This document shows, piece after piece, positions 53,429 through 63,991 of a DNA stretch of 64,000 bases. The stretch covers positions 18,829,067-18,893,066 of the forward strand of contig OW804094.1 in assembly GCA_942159475.1 (NCBI GenBank), in the 5' to 3' direction. The stretch's first letter is position 1, and each line of letters opens with the position of its first letter. Both the position numbers and the translations under genes were made by a program. A model generated the notes under the pieces. The model was given only the letters and a program-made list of their open reading frames with translations, searched no databases and had not been told where the DNA came from. The DNA comes from Sthenelais limicola (Eukaryota > Annelida > Polychaeta > Phyllodocida > Sigalionidae).

Positions 53429-53690
53429 TGCTGATCTTAATAGTACTAGTTTCAGCTTTTACCATCATTGATTAAAATTATATTGTATCTGTATCTACAT
53501 TTAATAGATCCAGATCGACATATCCTATACAATATCAGTTCTTAGTAAACTATTTTGTACTAATGATCTTAATAGTACTAGTTTCGGCTTATACCAACAT
53601 TGATTACAACACTATCACTTCAGTATTAAATGTTAATAGATCGAGATCTACATATCAACAATATATAGCATCAGTTTCTAGTTGATGTGA
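53429..53690. repeat. Tandem duplication, about 130-bp unit, in the spacer before endonuclease-RT
   Basis: Two copies share cttaatagtactagtttc, catatc and aacactatc/attatattg blocks (53429-53566 and 53568-53690). The rest of 52955-54145 has no gene. Confidence 0.75.
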
Positions 53691-54145
53691 TAATTTTAAC
53701 TCATATGTTTCGTCCCAGTGTTTTTTATAATAGCCTGTAGTTTTTACTGTCCCATAGTTTCTTCCTTGTTTAGTGGCTTCCTAGTAGTCTATTTCGTATT
53801 ATGATATATGTATATGAGTTCTCTCACCGGTTTTGTAGTCTTGATTCTCTTCTTCCCATAGTCAATCAGTTTTTCACAAGCGATGGTACAAGTTTTTCTG
53901 AATTTAATTTAATACGGAATGGTGCTATAACCAAGAAATTCTCAATTTATCTGAACACGATTATCCTCTTCTCTGAGGTATAATGTTTATATTTGGGTTA
54001 CCCTTTAAAGATAGTACGCCATATACTCTGTCATTCTAGGAACTCCCAACATAGGGAAGGGTTCTGTTGAGCGCCTCCCCCGATGAGTTTCCCTAACAAT
54101 GACCGAGTCATATGAGATTACTATCAGAATTTCCATATAATTGAT

Positions 54146-54864
54146 TTAGTTTTCAGGTAATTTTCTGAAGGCCTGGATGATTCTGTCTGCGACTTTATCT
54201 CTAAGGTCACGGGTGAGATGGCAGCCATCTAAACTGAGTTTTACGTAGAGAGCCTTGTAGACTGGCCTTAGTGTTGTTTTGGTCCTCTTACCCGCACGAT
54301 GAATGTGAATGAGAGAACCTAAGTGCCATTGATGTCGTTATATCTCTGTACACTTGTATTGAAGGATTTCACCATCCTATTTAACAGTTCCTGGTCATCA
54401 GCAATGGCGTTAATCTTCGATTCAGTGAGAATCTTCCTCAACCTCCAGTATCGCATAGCAGTATGCTGATTATAGGTTACGAGGTCTAACCCAAAGGTTG
54501 TTCCAAATACTATAATGGGGGGAGAAAGATGTATCGGAGAGAAACTTCGAATTAAATCGACCGCTTGCTGCATACTGTCTGTGGTGGCAGTGTCGGCTTC
54601 GGTTTCAGAGAAGTAGCGAAGTCCCACTTCTTTGGTAAAACTATCTTTCTTAGTGAGGTTGCATATCCCTGATAGTACAAATATCGTGGTCGGCCTGTTT
54701 ATCATTATGGTCCCTCTTGCTCTGTTTACTAGTGAAACGGTGTCAGCACCCGGTGCAACAAAGATTTTATAGTCTATGCCCGATGCCTTACCCTGTATGA
54801 CATTGTCCATTCCCGCTCCTCGTGAGTCACACAAGATTAATAATTGTCTTCTAGGTAGATCCAT
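54146..54864 (-). pseudogene. SGNH-hydrolase-like ORF (inner copy), one frameshift
   Basis: ATG at 54864 opens M-D-L-P-R-R-Q-L-L-I-L-C-D-S-R-G-A-G. It has F-V-L-S-G-I-C-N-L-T, I-V-F-G-T-T-F-G-L-D-L and, after a one-base shift near 54320, A-G-K-R-T-K-T-T and L-D-G-C-H-L-T. About 238 codons if read through. The block order and a Ser nucleophile with a C-terminal Asp-x2-His pair fit the SGNH esterase fold. CR1-group ORF1 proteins are known to carry esterase domains; here it is a separate ORF after NADAR. Confidence 0.8.
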
Positions 54865-54908
54865 CACTATGTTTCCGAAATGATCTATGGCAAGGAGATT
54901 CGACTCAA

Positions 54909-55349
54909 TTAACCTCGCTTGTTCCTTGCTAAAAGGTTTGCTTGTACTTGACTCAATATTAGTCCAAATCTGTTTTGATTGTCACACTTGTTTACTTTCA
55001 ATGCTACTCTCTCGCCATTTGTAACAAGCACGCCCCGCACTCGTCGGCCTATGCCCCATTTTTTTGAGGATGTGGTCTCGTAAAAATGGGATATTGTTGG
55101 ATCTAAAAGCATGGTTTGGCAAAATCTATTCCGTTGGAATTTCTGCGTGACAATTTTCATAAGTATGCCCTCGTTAACTTGTTTCCATCCCGCGATTTGC
55201 TGCGGGCTAGCCGCCAAGTCAAGTTTGTCGCCCATGTTTTTAACTTGGGCGGGGCTTCTTACTTGTCTTATTTTCCACGCTATATCCGGCCGGTTGTAGT
55301 GGGCCGCTTTTTGTGCTTGATAAGCGTGCTCCGCCGAATGGTAGTGAAC
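54909..55349 (-). pseudogene. NADAR domain (inner copy), N-terminal part missing
   Basis: In a frame shifted from the RNA-binding region: H-S-A-E-H-A-Y-Q-A-Q-K-A-A-H-Y-N, V-R-S-P-A-Q-V-K, A-G-W-K-Q-V-N, I-V-T-Q-K-F-Q-R-N, F-Y-E-T-T-S-S-K-K-W-G-I-G and V-L-V-T-N-G-E. The Glu of the S/A-E-H block and the E...W-G-x-G block are typical of NADAR. The SPFSDFY-type start seen in the outer copy is absent. Stop at 54909, 45 bases before the SGNH ATG. Confidence 0.85.
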
Positions 55350-55354
55350 ATTAT

Positions 55355-55983
55355 TTATCTCGATTTGACAAGGGAAGAAGTTTGAGAAGGGGCATTTATA
55401 GAAAGATGAGCATCTTTCCGAGAATAAACTACTTTGTTTATCTTAATGTGGCTTAAGATTAACTCTGCATCAATGTTTTTTAGCCGTAAGAGTTTATGAC
55501 ATTCTGTAAGCATCCTATGCCCGCTTTCATTCTTATCAGGTTGATACTTGTTGAACCAGAAATTGACGTTAGCTTTTCTACGTAACTCTCTAGATTTATT
55601 TAGTACAAGTTTTTTCGTTTCTGGACTATCCAGTTCCAGATAGATCGCACGTGTTAGTCCTTTCTTCAGAAGACCAACTCTGTACGCTTCCAAAATTTTA
55701 TCATTCTCTATTGTCATTACCGAATTCGGAAATCTGCTAACAAATTTTGGTGTATCTTCTTGGGTTTGTCTTGTCATGCCATTTAAAATCGGATATTTAT
55801 CCCAGTGCTTGGGGATCCCTTCTAATATAAGATGCGTCGAACCATCAATTTTGCTATCTGATGTCGCTTCTGTTTTCACGCTCTGAATATCCTCTACATT
55901 TTTATTCAGATTGTTAATTTTACCACCCAAACTATTGAATGATGTTTGTGATTTCTCTATTTCTTTTCCCATTGTTTCGATTT
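55355..55983 (-). pseudogene. ORF1 coiled coil and RNA-binding region (inner copy)
   Basis: Open in frame with the outer SGNH half, giving a 272-codon chimera by accident. It has the coiled coil I-E-T-M-G-K-E-I-E-K, then I-L-E-A-Y-R-V-G-L, I-Y-L-E-L-D-S-P-E-T, L-V-L-N-K-S-R-E-L-R-R, C-H-K-L-L-R-L-K-N. About half the residues match the outer copy. The frame ends at 55355, where the first part of NADAR seems deleted. Confidence 0.8.
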
Positions 55984-56272
55984 GATCTGTTGTGTCAGTG
56001 TCCATTTCAGTCTCACTCGTAAATCGTAGACTAACCCCCTTAGTTATGGGGCATTTGGTAGCGATGTTGCATATTCCCGACATTATTATGATATTCACAG
56101 GCCTCGTTGTCATAATGATAATTTCTGTTCTTGTGACAAGCGATGTAGTACCTTCTCCCGGTGCGATAAACACGTCTCAATCCAGATTTGGATTTATCAA
56201 GTGCAGATCTTGGTAGAGGTTTCTACCTCTGGAATCAGCTAATACGAGCAATTCCCTTCTTCCTACATTCAT
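55984..56272 (-). pseudogene. SGNH-like ORF, first half (outer copy)
   Basis: ATG at 56272 opens M-N-V-G-R-R-E-L-L-V-L-A-D-S-R-G-R, the nucleophile block, about 130 bases after the NADAR stop. A TGA at about 56178 interrupts it. G-I-C-N-I follows. It stops where the inner copy is inserted. Confidence 0.8.
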
Positions 56273-56400
56273 AATTAATTAATGTTATCGTCACTGATCC
56301 AGGCTCTAATGATATGATTACTCAATTCCTCCTTTAGTTCGTCAAGTATCTTCCCGAACAAGTTCTCTCCAATGAATGTTTTTGTTTTTAACTCCAAGCA

Positions 56401-57976
56401 TCAGCCATTTGCAATGAGCACTCCGCACACATTGCGTCCGACACCCCATTTTTTTTTAACTTGTTACCTCGTAGAACCCTTTAATTTTTGGATCAATTAA
56501 TCTTGCCTTTAATGTTTTATTTTGTGAGAATTTTTCTCTCACTATTGACGTCAGAACTTGTTTTTCTCTCTCTTGCCAGTAATGTATTTGCTGCGGATCT
56601 GCCGCAGCTTCAAGTTTACTACCTTATGCTTTTGTGCGCGCCGGGCTGTACACACTTTTGATTTTATCCACTACTTCAAGCTGATTAAAATGCATAGCTT
56701 TCTGTATTTGGTAACAATGTTCAGCAGTTGGATATTCTTTCCCTTTAGAATAGAATTTAGAGTCATAGAAGTCCGAAAATGGACTATAACTTCCATGATA
56801 ACCAAGGCCGTCACCATTGACAGTAAAATGTGAAACATCCTCAGGCCTGCAACCGGAAGGGAGAAGATGCAAATCCCCTTTTGCGTAGACCCTTGACCCA
56901 CATTTTATGTGACCAGGCAACAAGTCAGCTTGATGATTATGAAGTCTCAAAAGTTTGTGGCAACCATTTAACATTCGTTGAAAAGGGTTTTTCAAGCTGG
57001 GGGTAAATTTATTAAACCAAATATTCCATTCAGTTTTTCTCCTAATCTCCTTTGCATTATTTAGAACCAGTCGTTTTCTTTCTGCAGAATCCAATTCGAC
57101 ATAAATCAATCTTACAGCATTTTTCCTCGAGGCTACGCCTACCCGATACACTACCGTAATTTCTTCTTGCTTTACTGGTATAACCGTGTTTAGAAAATTA
57201 AATACAAATAGGCTGGTGTTTTCAACCCTTTGTGCAATAGGGGTTGCCACCTCTCCCACTGTCGAGTCCATTTGATGAAATTAACACTTTTTTTTTGAAG
57301 GTGTGGAGATAATGCTTTAAAATTCACCTCAGTTTCCCTGGTCCTGGGTATGACCTTAAAGTGCCTTTCTGTCTCTTTTTCTATGGTCCTGGGTAAGACC
57401 TTAAAGTGCCTTTCTGTCTCTTTTCTCTGTCTCTCTCCCTTCTTCTCTATCTCTATTTCCTGGGTATGATCATAAACTGCCTCCCTCTCAGCTCTCCCGC
57501 CCTTGATATAACACTTCAAAGTGTTGATAAGGGTGTAAAGCAACCAATCTCACTCACTCACTCCTGTCTCTTTTTCTCTGTCTCTCTCTCCCTTCTTCTC
57601 TATCTCTATTTCCTGGATATGATCATAAACTGCCTCCCTCTCAGGTCTCCCGCCCTTGATAGAACCTTTATATGTGTTGATAAGGGTGTAAAGCAACCAA
57701 TCTCACTCACTCACTCACCTCAGTTTCCCAGTCCCTTTTTGAATCCATATTTTGAGAGTTTATATTTTCTCCAGAATTCCTATATTCCTGAGTTAAATCA
57801 AGATTTTGGCCATCGTCGGCTAGTGCGACATCACCAATCGTAGCGATGTCGTCCATTCCAACGACGTTGCGATCGTCACAATCGATCGCAGACATATCCA
57901 AAATTAATTTCGTTAATATCCAGAGAAATATCATAGTAATTGCTCCAAAAATATAATATAAATGTTCCTGGAGCAT
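56401..57976 (-). pseudogene. ORF1 with L1-like RNA-binding region and NADAR domain (outer copy)
   Basis: Order: M-L-Q-E-H then a hydrophobic segment (residues 6-28), an acidic D-rich linker, a SINE insertion (57339-57715), then an RNA-binding and C-terminal region like L1 ORF1p / Transposase_22 (Y-R-V-G-V, L-I-Y-V-E-L-D-S, L-V-L-N-N-A-K-E-I-R-R, C-H-K-L-L-R-L). From about 56806 a NADAR (DUF1768) domain: Y-S-P-F-S-D-F-Y, K-E-Y-P-T-A-E-H-C-Y-Q-I-Q-K-A, I-V-R-E-K-F-S-Q-N-K, and K-K-W-G-V-G-R-N. One TAA after Y-S-P-A-R-T-K-A, an A-run frameshift before K-K-W-G and one near 57290 make it inactive. NADAR proteins act on NAD/ADP-ribose-type substrates (YbiA-like, also reported as ADP-ribosyl-guanine hydrolases); a role in a retroelement is inference. 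Confidence 0.85.
57339..57715 (+). mobile_element. Compound SINE insertion (two to three units), 14-bp TSD
   Basis: A broken head monomer, a full SINE and a 5'-truncated SINE are lined up between copies of cacctcagtttccc (57325-57338 and 57716-57729). The target is the NADAR ORF1 of the outer copy. Either dimeric RNA was inserted or later copies landed in the first. Confidence 0.92.
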
Positions 57977-59385
57977 TTATGTATTGATTTCGAGATTTTC
58001 TATCCGATGGTAACTTTCCTTCTGTGGAATTAAATCCCTAATCTCCTCCCTACGTGGCAGTTGAATCTTTCAAGTTTCCCGCCATACTTTTATACTGTGA
58101 TCATTCCACCTGCTATACATTTTCCCGCCAAATGACCTCCCATCTTTACTCTCTCTGCCGGCAATTTCTGTTTTTTTCACATGATACATTGCCAAGTTTG
58201 TTGATTTATTTTATTTATTTTTCCCTGCCTGCATTCTTCCCGTATTTTACATTAAGCACAAAATGTTATTTAAACATAACGGTTTAGAAATTTGCTTTCA
58301 TTTGGTCCATTGTTTATTAAAACCAACCTAGTAGATATGATAAAAGCAATCACTGAAAAATTGTTTCATTACACATGGGTAGGTAGGATTCATTCTTTCA
58401 GCCCCCCCCCCTTTTTTTTAGCATAGTATGTTTTGAAGATTGATTCTTGTACAGAATTTTCCACTCGTAAAAATATAGAGTTGACTGGAACTGCAAATGT
58501 TCTGATTCGCTCAAAACCGGGTACTTTTTCAAATCCTAATATGAGGGGGGTCTGGGTCTAGTTGTTTTTCATAATTTTGAACAGGAGCTTACCAATGATA
58601 CTTTCAGCGAGCATTCCTTATTTTGAAGCCCCATTTTGTAGGTTTAGCCAGATTATACTGGCGATGGAGGCATCTTCCCTTATGCTAGGAAAGAAAATAA
58701 TTTAGATTTCATTAGACAATATCAAGGCAATAGGTCAAACGAACATATTATATTCATTAATTGTAAATATCTGTCAGTTATTTTCTCAAAATAACTCGAT
58801 CATGGATTCATCGATCACCAAACCAAACCAAATCACCAGATGTCTTCGAGGACGGTAGAGGCAGCAGGCAATGGCGTTAAAGGACGCCAATAAACGGCTC
58901 ACTCATTTGGTTGTCCTTGGTCGAATAGTGTTGTCTGCTTCTTTTTCATTCTCTGAAATGAAAATGATACATTTGTGGTGGTTCTATATATTTGTGTTGT
59001 TACTATGTCTTACAACTATTTCAGATTCCAAGCTGTCTGCTGGTGTAGTTCCTTCAGACTGCGACAGTGGGCAGTGAGGGCTCGAGTTGAATCTGAATTT
59101 TCAACCTTGTTGTATCTTTCCTGTTCTTTGTTGTATTTTATCATGTCCATGTTATGTTATCCTTTCCTTATCCTTTCTATGTTGTATCTTGTACTTTATG
59201 TCAAAACTCTGCTCTTATCGTATCATCTGGTTTTTATGAACAACATGTACTTATGTCATCTATTTATGTGAATTGGTGCTCCTTCTTGTTCTTCTCACCT
59301 AATTTATACTCTAACCCAATTGTTCTTATGTATTAGTGGCTGGTCCACTCAGGGTTGGAAACCAGAGAGTTACTTTAGTAATAAA
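57977..59385. other. No gene recognised; possible 5' UTR of the outer retrotransposon
   Basis: 58050-58140 has ttcccgcc twice, upstream of the ORF1 ATG. A frame at 58871-59077 codes a short hydrophobic peptide without known domain. 59090-59385 may be a 3' UTR of unknown origin. Confidence 0.35.
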
Positions 59386-59399
59386 TATTGTTGCAGTAG

Positions 59400-59605
59400 T
59401 GAGTGAGTGAGATTGTTTGCTTTACGCCCTTATCAACACTTTGAAGTGTTATATCAAGGGCGGGAGAGCTGAGAGGGAGGCAGTTTATGATCATACCCAG
59501 GAAATAGAGATAGAGAAGAAGGAAGAGAGAGAAAGAGAAAAGAGACAGAAAGGCACTTTAAGGTCCCACCCTGGACCAGGCAGTTTAAGGTCTTACCCAG
59601 GACCC
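59400..59605 (-). mobile_element. SINE (only full minus-strand copy), 14-bp TSD
   Basis: Reads gagtgagtgagattg through acccaggacc and is flanked by tattgttgcagtag at 59386-59399 and 59606-59619. Confidence 0.95.
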
Positions 59606-59864
59606 TATTGTTGCAGTAGGTTAAATACCTTGCTCCGTATTTATTTAGCTAAAAGGTCTGAACCGAGTTCACTATACAATGTCCATATATGTTATGATGT
59701 GAATTCAAAATATTTTATATTCATTTTGAAGTTTTTCTTAGGCTTTATTTCTGTCGTTTTCTTGTGAGACTTAAGAGCTCTAGTCGGTAAGGCGGGAAAT
59801 CAATGTACAACCTATATACACATTTATTTGTTTAATTTTTAATATTTATTCACATAATTACCTT

Positions 59865-60370
59865 AGTATTTGGTGAAAATGGTCTCTTGTCATTGTAGCA
59901 GGAATATAATGTGTTCGGATAGATGCTTTAGACATCCACTAGTCCTTGAGGTGGGGTTTTCTCACGATTCCCATTAGAAATGAAATTCCAAGAAATGCCC
60001 AAAGGGAAGGGAAGTCGACCGGGGTCCATTTTCTAGACTTTGGCCAATCCTTTTGTTTCTTTTCTGTGTATTGATTTGTCTTCCCAACAATCATCGTCAC
60101 AATCTCTAGGCTTAGGAATAAGTTGAATATACCTAAGATGGAGGTTTCTCCAGTTGTTGGTCCTGTCTCTTTGTTGAAATTTTCTGTCGCCGTTGGTCTT
60201 GCAGTATTTCTACTTTGCTCCTTCCATGTTCGGCCACCGTCAGTTGTTTCAGTCCTAAAGTTAATAAATGGTTGTTCATCTTCACTTTCACTAGAGGAAA
60301 TATTAGTTGATGAACTTGAACTTGTACTTTGAACATGAACTTCCCCTCCATCACCCTTCCCCTCCATCAA
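59865..60370 (-). pseudogene. piggyBac transposase, N-terminal exon (copy A)
   Basis: Ser/Glu-rich start (S-S-S-E-S-E-D-E-Q-P), then Y-T-E-K-K-Q-K-D-W, W-T-P-V-D-F-P-S-L-W-A-F-L-G-I, G-I-V-R-K-P-H-L-K-D, the N-terminal part of DDE_Tnp_1_7. A stop at 59939 replaces the Tyr of K-D-Y-W; coding continues to I-L-R at a possible donor (aag/gtaatt). Confidence 0.8.
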
Positions 60371-60470
60371 ACTTTCCCTCCATCACCCTTCCCCTCCATC
60401 AACCTTCCCCCAATCAACCTTCCCCTTCATCCATCCTTCCCTCCCCCTCCATCCTCATACCCAGTTCATT
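60335..60470. repeat. Low-complexity CCCTCCATCA-type repeat
   Basis: Irregular copies of cttcccctccatca next to the piggyBac N-terminal exon. Confidence 0.8.
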
Positions 60471-60717
60471 GTGTGTGTTTCTGCATCTTCGCAGATTGGA
60501 TTTTATTGAAGCAGTGCCATTGGATTTTTATTCACGGAATTTACCATTGGATTATTCATCAGGAAACAGGAAAAAGAATACGAGACAACAGGGAATAACA
60601 TTTAGAACTTCAAGGAACATATTTATTTCTGATCCAACAGCTGATTAAAGGATCAAAGAAATATGAAATATGTACAACTAGTAAGTGGTGAAAATGAAAA
60701 TTATCATAATTATTGCT

Positions 60718-61168
60718 CTACAGGTTTACGCTTAGAATGAAACTTAGTAAAACAGTCAGGCAAACATAAATATATTTTACACTTCGAACAGCCATATTTA
60801 GTCTGGGACTTTTCTGTCTGGGTTTTACTTTATCCTTTTGATGTTTCTTTAAACATAGGCGGCAGTAAGATTTCTTTCCAGGCATTTTGATTGGCATACA
60901 TTTTCTATTCAGTTGCTCGGGTGTTGAGGGACAGCGTGGAATCGCATTGTGAAGTTTCATCTCATTACATAGGCCCTCTGCCACATTAATGGAGAACTGA
61001 TACAATGCTATTTTCTTTTGATTAACAGACTTATAAATAATATAACTATTAATTTTCATCAACTCAACAACATACCAAAATACCTTCATTGTCCATTTAA
61101 TACTCTTCCGTTCAAAACTATAATATTTAATGAGTTGATCACAAAGATCAAACCCCTCCCATAAACTT
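60718..61168 (-). pseudogene. piggyBac transposase, C-terminal part (copy B, downstream of insertion)
   Basis: C-D-Q-L-I-K-Y-Y-S-F-E-R, W-T-M-K-V-F-W-Y-V-V-E-L, then a Cys-rich tail with Y-C-R-L-C-L-K-K-H like the piggyBac C-terminal zinc-binding region, ending V-L-L-S-F-I-L-S-V. It continues the frame at 63298-63991 across the 61169-63293 insertion. Confidence 0.82.
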
Positions 61169-63293
61169 CAATTCAATTCAATTCAGAGATTCTTTTATTT
61201 GCAGATCTTGGTACAAATCAGGTATTACAATGTCTGGTAACAGTTATAAACCAAACCAGTTCTTCCAGAGGCTGCCTGAGAATCTTAGCATCTTGAGGTT
61301 TTGTTTTGTTACAACAAGAACAACAACGAGAATTAAGATATGAAAGTATAAATAACAGTAGTGATTCAAGTGTTATAAGATGGAAGGTGTAAAATTTGTA
61401 ACAGAATATGAATGGCGACGTATTGGTGATGATGCTAGGCTAGCTTTAAGATGACTCATTAGGAAAGCATTTAACTTTTCACAGTATACCGGTATCAGTG
61501 AGAGATAACATGATGATTTGATTATGCAAAAATGAAGGTTTTGGTCGGTTCTTAGACATGTACAGTGTGAGAATAGATTTTGCACAGAGCGAGAATCGAA
61601 AATATACAAAAATGTACATAATTTAAGATTGATCAGCTTCACATAAGCCAATGGCTTGAAAACGCTAACAAAGTATATGATCCGAGTAGATTAAGTTCTT
61701 GAATAAACGACAGAGCTATAAAGTGAATGATATACATGGGAAGATATTATACAGGTAATACTTGTCTGTCAGAAAATCGTCAATATTGTACAGGCAACGT
61801 TATAGAGTACCGAAGAATTTTAATATACTAGGTAGGACATATCACTACAAGGTGATATTTCAATAAACTCTCTAGATTCAGCTAAAAGGTTTTGATAAAT
61901 TTTCTGTATAACGCTTGAAGGTCGGTCCATCGGGTATTTTATGTGCAACTGTTTTCAGATCGTTCCACCTAAGCTGGCATTTGTAAATAAGTGAATTGGT
62001 GAGTTTGGTGGAATTCGAAGGTAAAACTATTAAGTTTTTCCTGCCCTCAGCATGGCTACGAGTTGGGAGTTTTCTGTTATCAATCTTACTAGGTTTCTGG
62101 GAGAGGTAAAAAGCAATGTCAAGAATGTGCTTGTCTCTACGTTGCTGCAGAGGCCAGACATTCAAAAGTTTGTGTTCACGATCTACATTGTCATACTTTT
62201 GTTTATTAAAAATTATCCGGAGAGCTCGATTTTGCTGCGACTGCAGCTTTTATAACATAGATTTGGGGGCCGAATCATAAATGAAATCACAAAAATCTAA
62301 ATTAGGGAGAATAGCCATTTTGTAAAGGTCATGTTTGGCTTACGAGGTAAGTGAGTTCCGAGCCCTATACAGTAGACTTATCTTAGCAGAAACCAGATTT
62401 ATTGTGTTTTGGGTATGCGTCTTGAAGGTTAAAAGATCATCCAGCGTGAAGCCTAGATATTTGTAATTTTGCACTTGATCAAGTGATTGATGGCCTAGAG
62501 TGAGATAAAGGGAGGGGTCAGAGGATTTTCTCTTAGCCATATAGCTGAGGGCGAAGGACATTGCCTTACACTTTGAGACATTTAGTGACAGCTTATTAAT
62601 TGAACACCATTCATATACCTTATCTAAGTCACATTGCAAATTTTGATATAACTGAGTGATATTTTGGTTATGACAGTATAGAACGGTATCATCAGCGTAG
62701 TGTTGCAGATGAGCTTGTTCAACAATAAAATGAAGGTCGTTTATATAAATCGTAAATAAAATGGGGCCAAGAATTGTGCCTTGCGGAACTCCAAATGTAA
62801 CCGTGCCTTCTTTCGAATTCATTCCATTTACACATATTGTTTTCTGTCGGTGAGATAATTGTGAAACCAAAGTTGCTCCATCCCCTGTATGCCGTAAGCG
62901 GAAAGTTTGTTGAGTAGAATTTTATGATGGATGGTGTCGAATGCCTTGCTAAAATCCAAAAATACTGTTTTATTTAGAAGTTTATTATTTAGGTTTGTAT
63001 AAACGTTGAATGGTTAGCCCTGAAGCCATATTGTGCATTACTAAAAAGATTATTATTTTTAAAGTGGTTTGTGATTTGGACCTGCACCACTTTCTCTAGA
63101 ACTTTCGCGGGGAGGCAGATTATTACTTGACATTTTGCTGCCCGCTTTATGGAGCGGGGTAACCTTAGCTATTTTGAACATGGACGGAATTCTACCTAAC
63201 AACAGTGATAAGTTTATGACATTGGTGAATTGACGATGAAGTGATTGCAAACATGATTTCAGGATCTTAGATGGCAAATTCTCGATCCCTGCT
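61169..63293 (-). mobile_element. CR1/L2-like non-LTR retrotransposon, 5'-truncated, inside piggyBac
   Basis: The 3' end (61169) is a short (ttgaa)n tail; edges share actt. It holds reverse transcriptase blocks in several frames: V-T-P-L-H-K-A-G-S-K, Q-Y-G-F-R-A-N-H-S-T, G-V-P-Q-G-T-I-L-G-P, H-Y-A-D-D-T-V-L-Y (about 62680) and Y-K-Y-L-G-F. It is not closely related to the other CR1-like copies here. Confidence 0.85.
62340..62870 (-). pseudogene. Reverse transcriptase palm and thumb fragment
   Basis: 176-codon frame with G-V-P-Q-G-T, Y-A-D-D and W-C-S-I-N-K-L-S-L-N. Upstream and downstream frames (63059-63277, 61878-62165) carry other parts of the same protein. Confidence 0.88.
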
Positions 63294-63297
63294 ACTT

Positions 63298-63991
63298 ATT
63301 TTAATCTAAAACAGTGGCAGGACAGTCAATTTCCAGTTGTTCAAATCCTGCTGCTTCCATGTCCCATCTCAGTACCATGGCTATTTTCTTTTGATTAACA
63401 GACTTATAAATAATATAACTATTAATTTTCATCAACTCAACAACATACCAAAATACCTTCATTGTCCATTTAATACTCTTCCGTTCAAAACTATAATATT
63501 TAATGAGTTGATCACAAAGATCAACCCCTCCCATGAACTTATTGTAATCTAAAACAGTGGCAGGACAGTCAATTTCCAGTTGTTCAAATCCTTCTGCTTC
63601 CATGTCCCATCTCAGTACCATGGATGCAGCTCAACTCATGTACTAGTTTGTTGTCTTTCCAGACAGAAAGGAAAAGTTCTCCAGATCGTGAACAAATTGT
63701 GTCCCCCTTTTTCTTTAGTCCCACATGCTTTTTGACCATAAGAGATTTGGGCAAGTCCTTTCGGTTCTTCCTCACAGTACCACAGCAATAAGTAACAAAT
63801 CTTGAACAAAGGTCTTGAAACATGTGAACCTTGGTATAATAATTATCAAAAAAAACTCTAAATCCTTTCCCCAAAATATGTGCAGCTTCCAGTAGTTTAA
63901 AAACAACGTCTCTATACATGTTCTGGGGGCCTGTGCCGGTGTAGTATGGTGCGGTTTGGAGAGCATAGCCTAAAAAAGAATTATGGAACAT
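63298..63991 (-). pseudogene. piggyBac transposase, central part (copy B) with in-frame tandem duplication
   Basis: From the window edge: L-G-K-G-F-R-V-F-F-D-N-Y-Y-T (catalytic Asp region), C-C-G-T-V-R-K-N-R, then M-V-L-R-W-D-M-E-A-E-G-F-E-Q, Y-N-K-F-M-G-G-V-D-L-C-D-Q (the conserved V-D motif). At V-N-Q-K-K-I-A the sequence jumps back to M-V-L-R-W-D-M-E-A-A-G, so about 240 bases are duplicated in frame. The second unit is interrupted by the CR1/L2-like insertion. The N-terminus is outside the window. Confidence 0.85.

Larger units (their letters stand above)
48776..55983 (-). mobile_element. Inner NADAR/SGNH/endonuclease-RT retrotransposon copy (7.2 kb, 5'-truncated)
   Basis: Inserted in the outer SGNH ORF. 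From 5' to 3': coiled coil and RNA-binding region, NADAR, SGNH, 1.2 kb spacer, endonuclease-RT, 3' UTR, gaataaaagtattatatatatataa end. Only aaat is shared at the two edges, so target duplication is short or absent, as often for CR1-group elements. A hammerhead element is nested inside at 51144-51628. Confidence 0.8.
48344..57976 (-). mobile_element. Outer NADAR/SGNH retrotransposon copy, split by an inner copy
   Basis: Outer copy parts: ORF1 at 56401-57976, first half of SGNH at 55984-56272, second half of SGNH at 48344-48775. The two SGNH halves join at T-T-D-Q / M-V-R-A-S and align without a gap to the SGNH ORF of the inner copy (T-T-D-S-M-Q-Q-A). So the 7.2 kb between them is one insertion. 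The endonuclease-RT of the outer copy is not seen below 48344; SINEs follow. Confidence 0.8.

Noticed and set aside
54909..56806. NADAR region as an independent host gene
   Set aside because: It is continuous with ORF1 sequence in both copies, lies within nested transposon borders, and shares the decay pattern of the element.
58871..59077. Small hydrophobic ORF as a secreted peptide gene
   Set aside because: No clear signal peptide cut site, homology or splice context; could be chance in AT-rich DNA.
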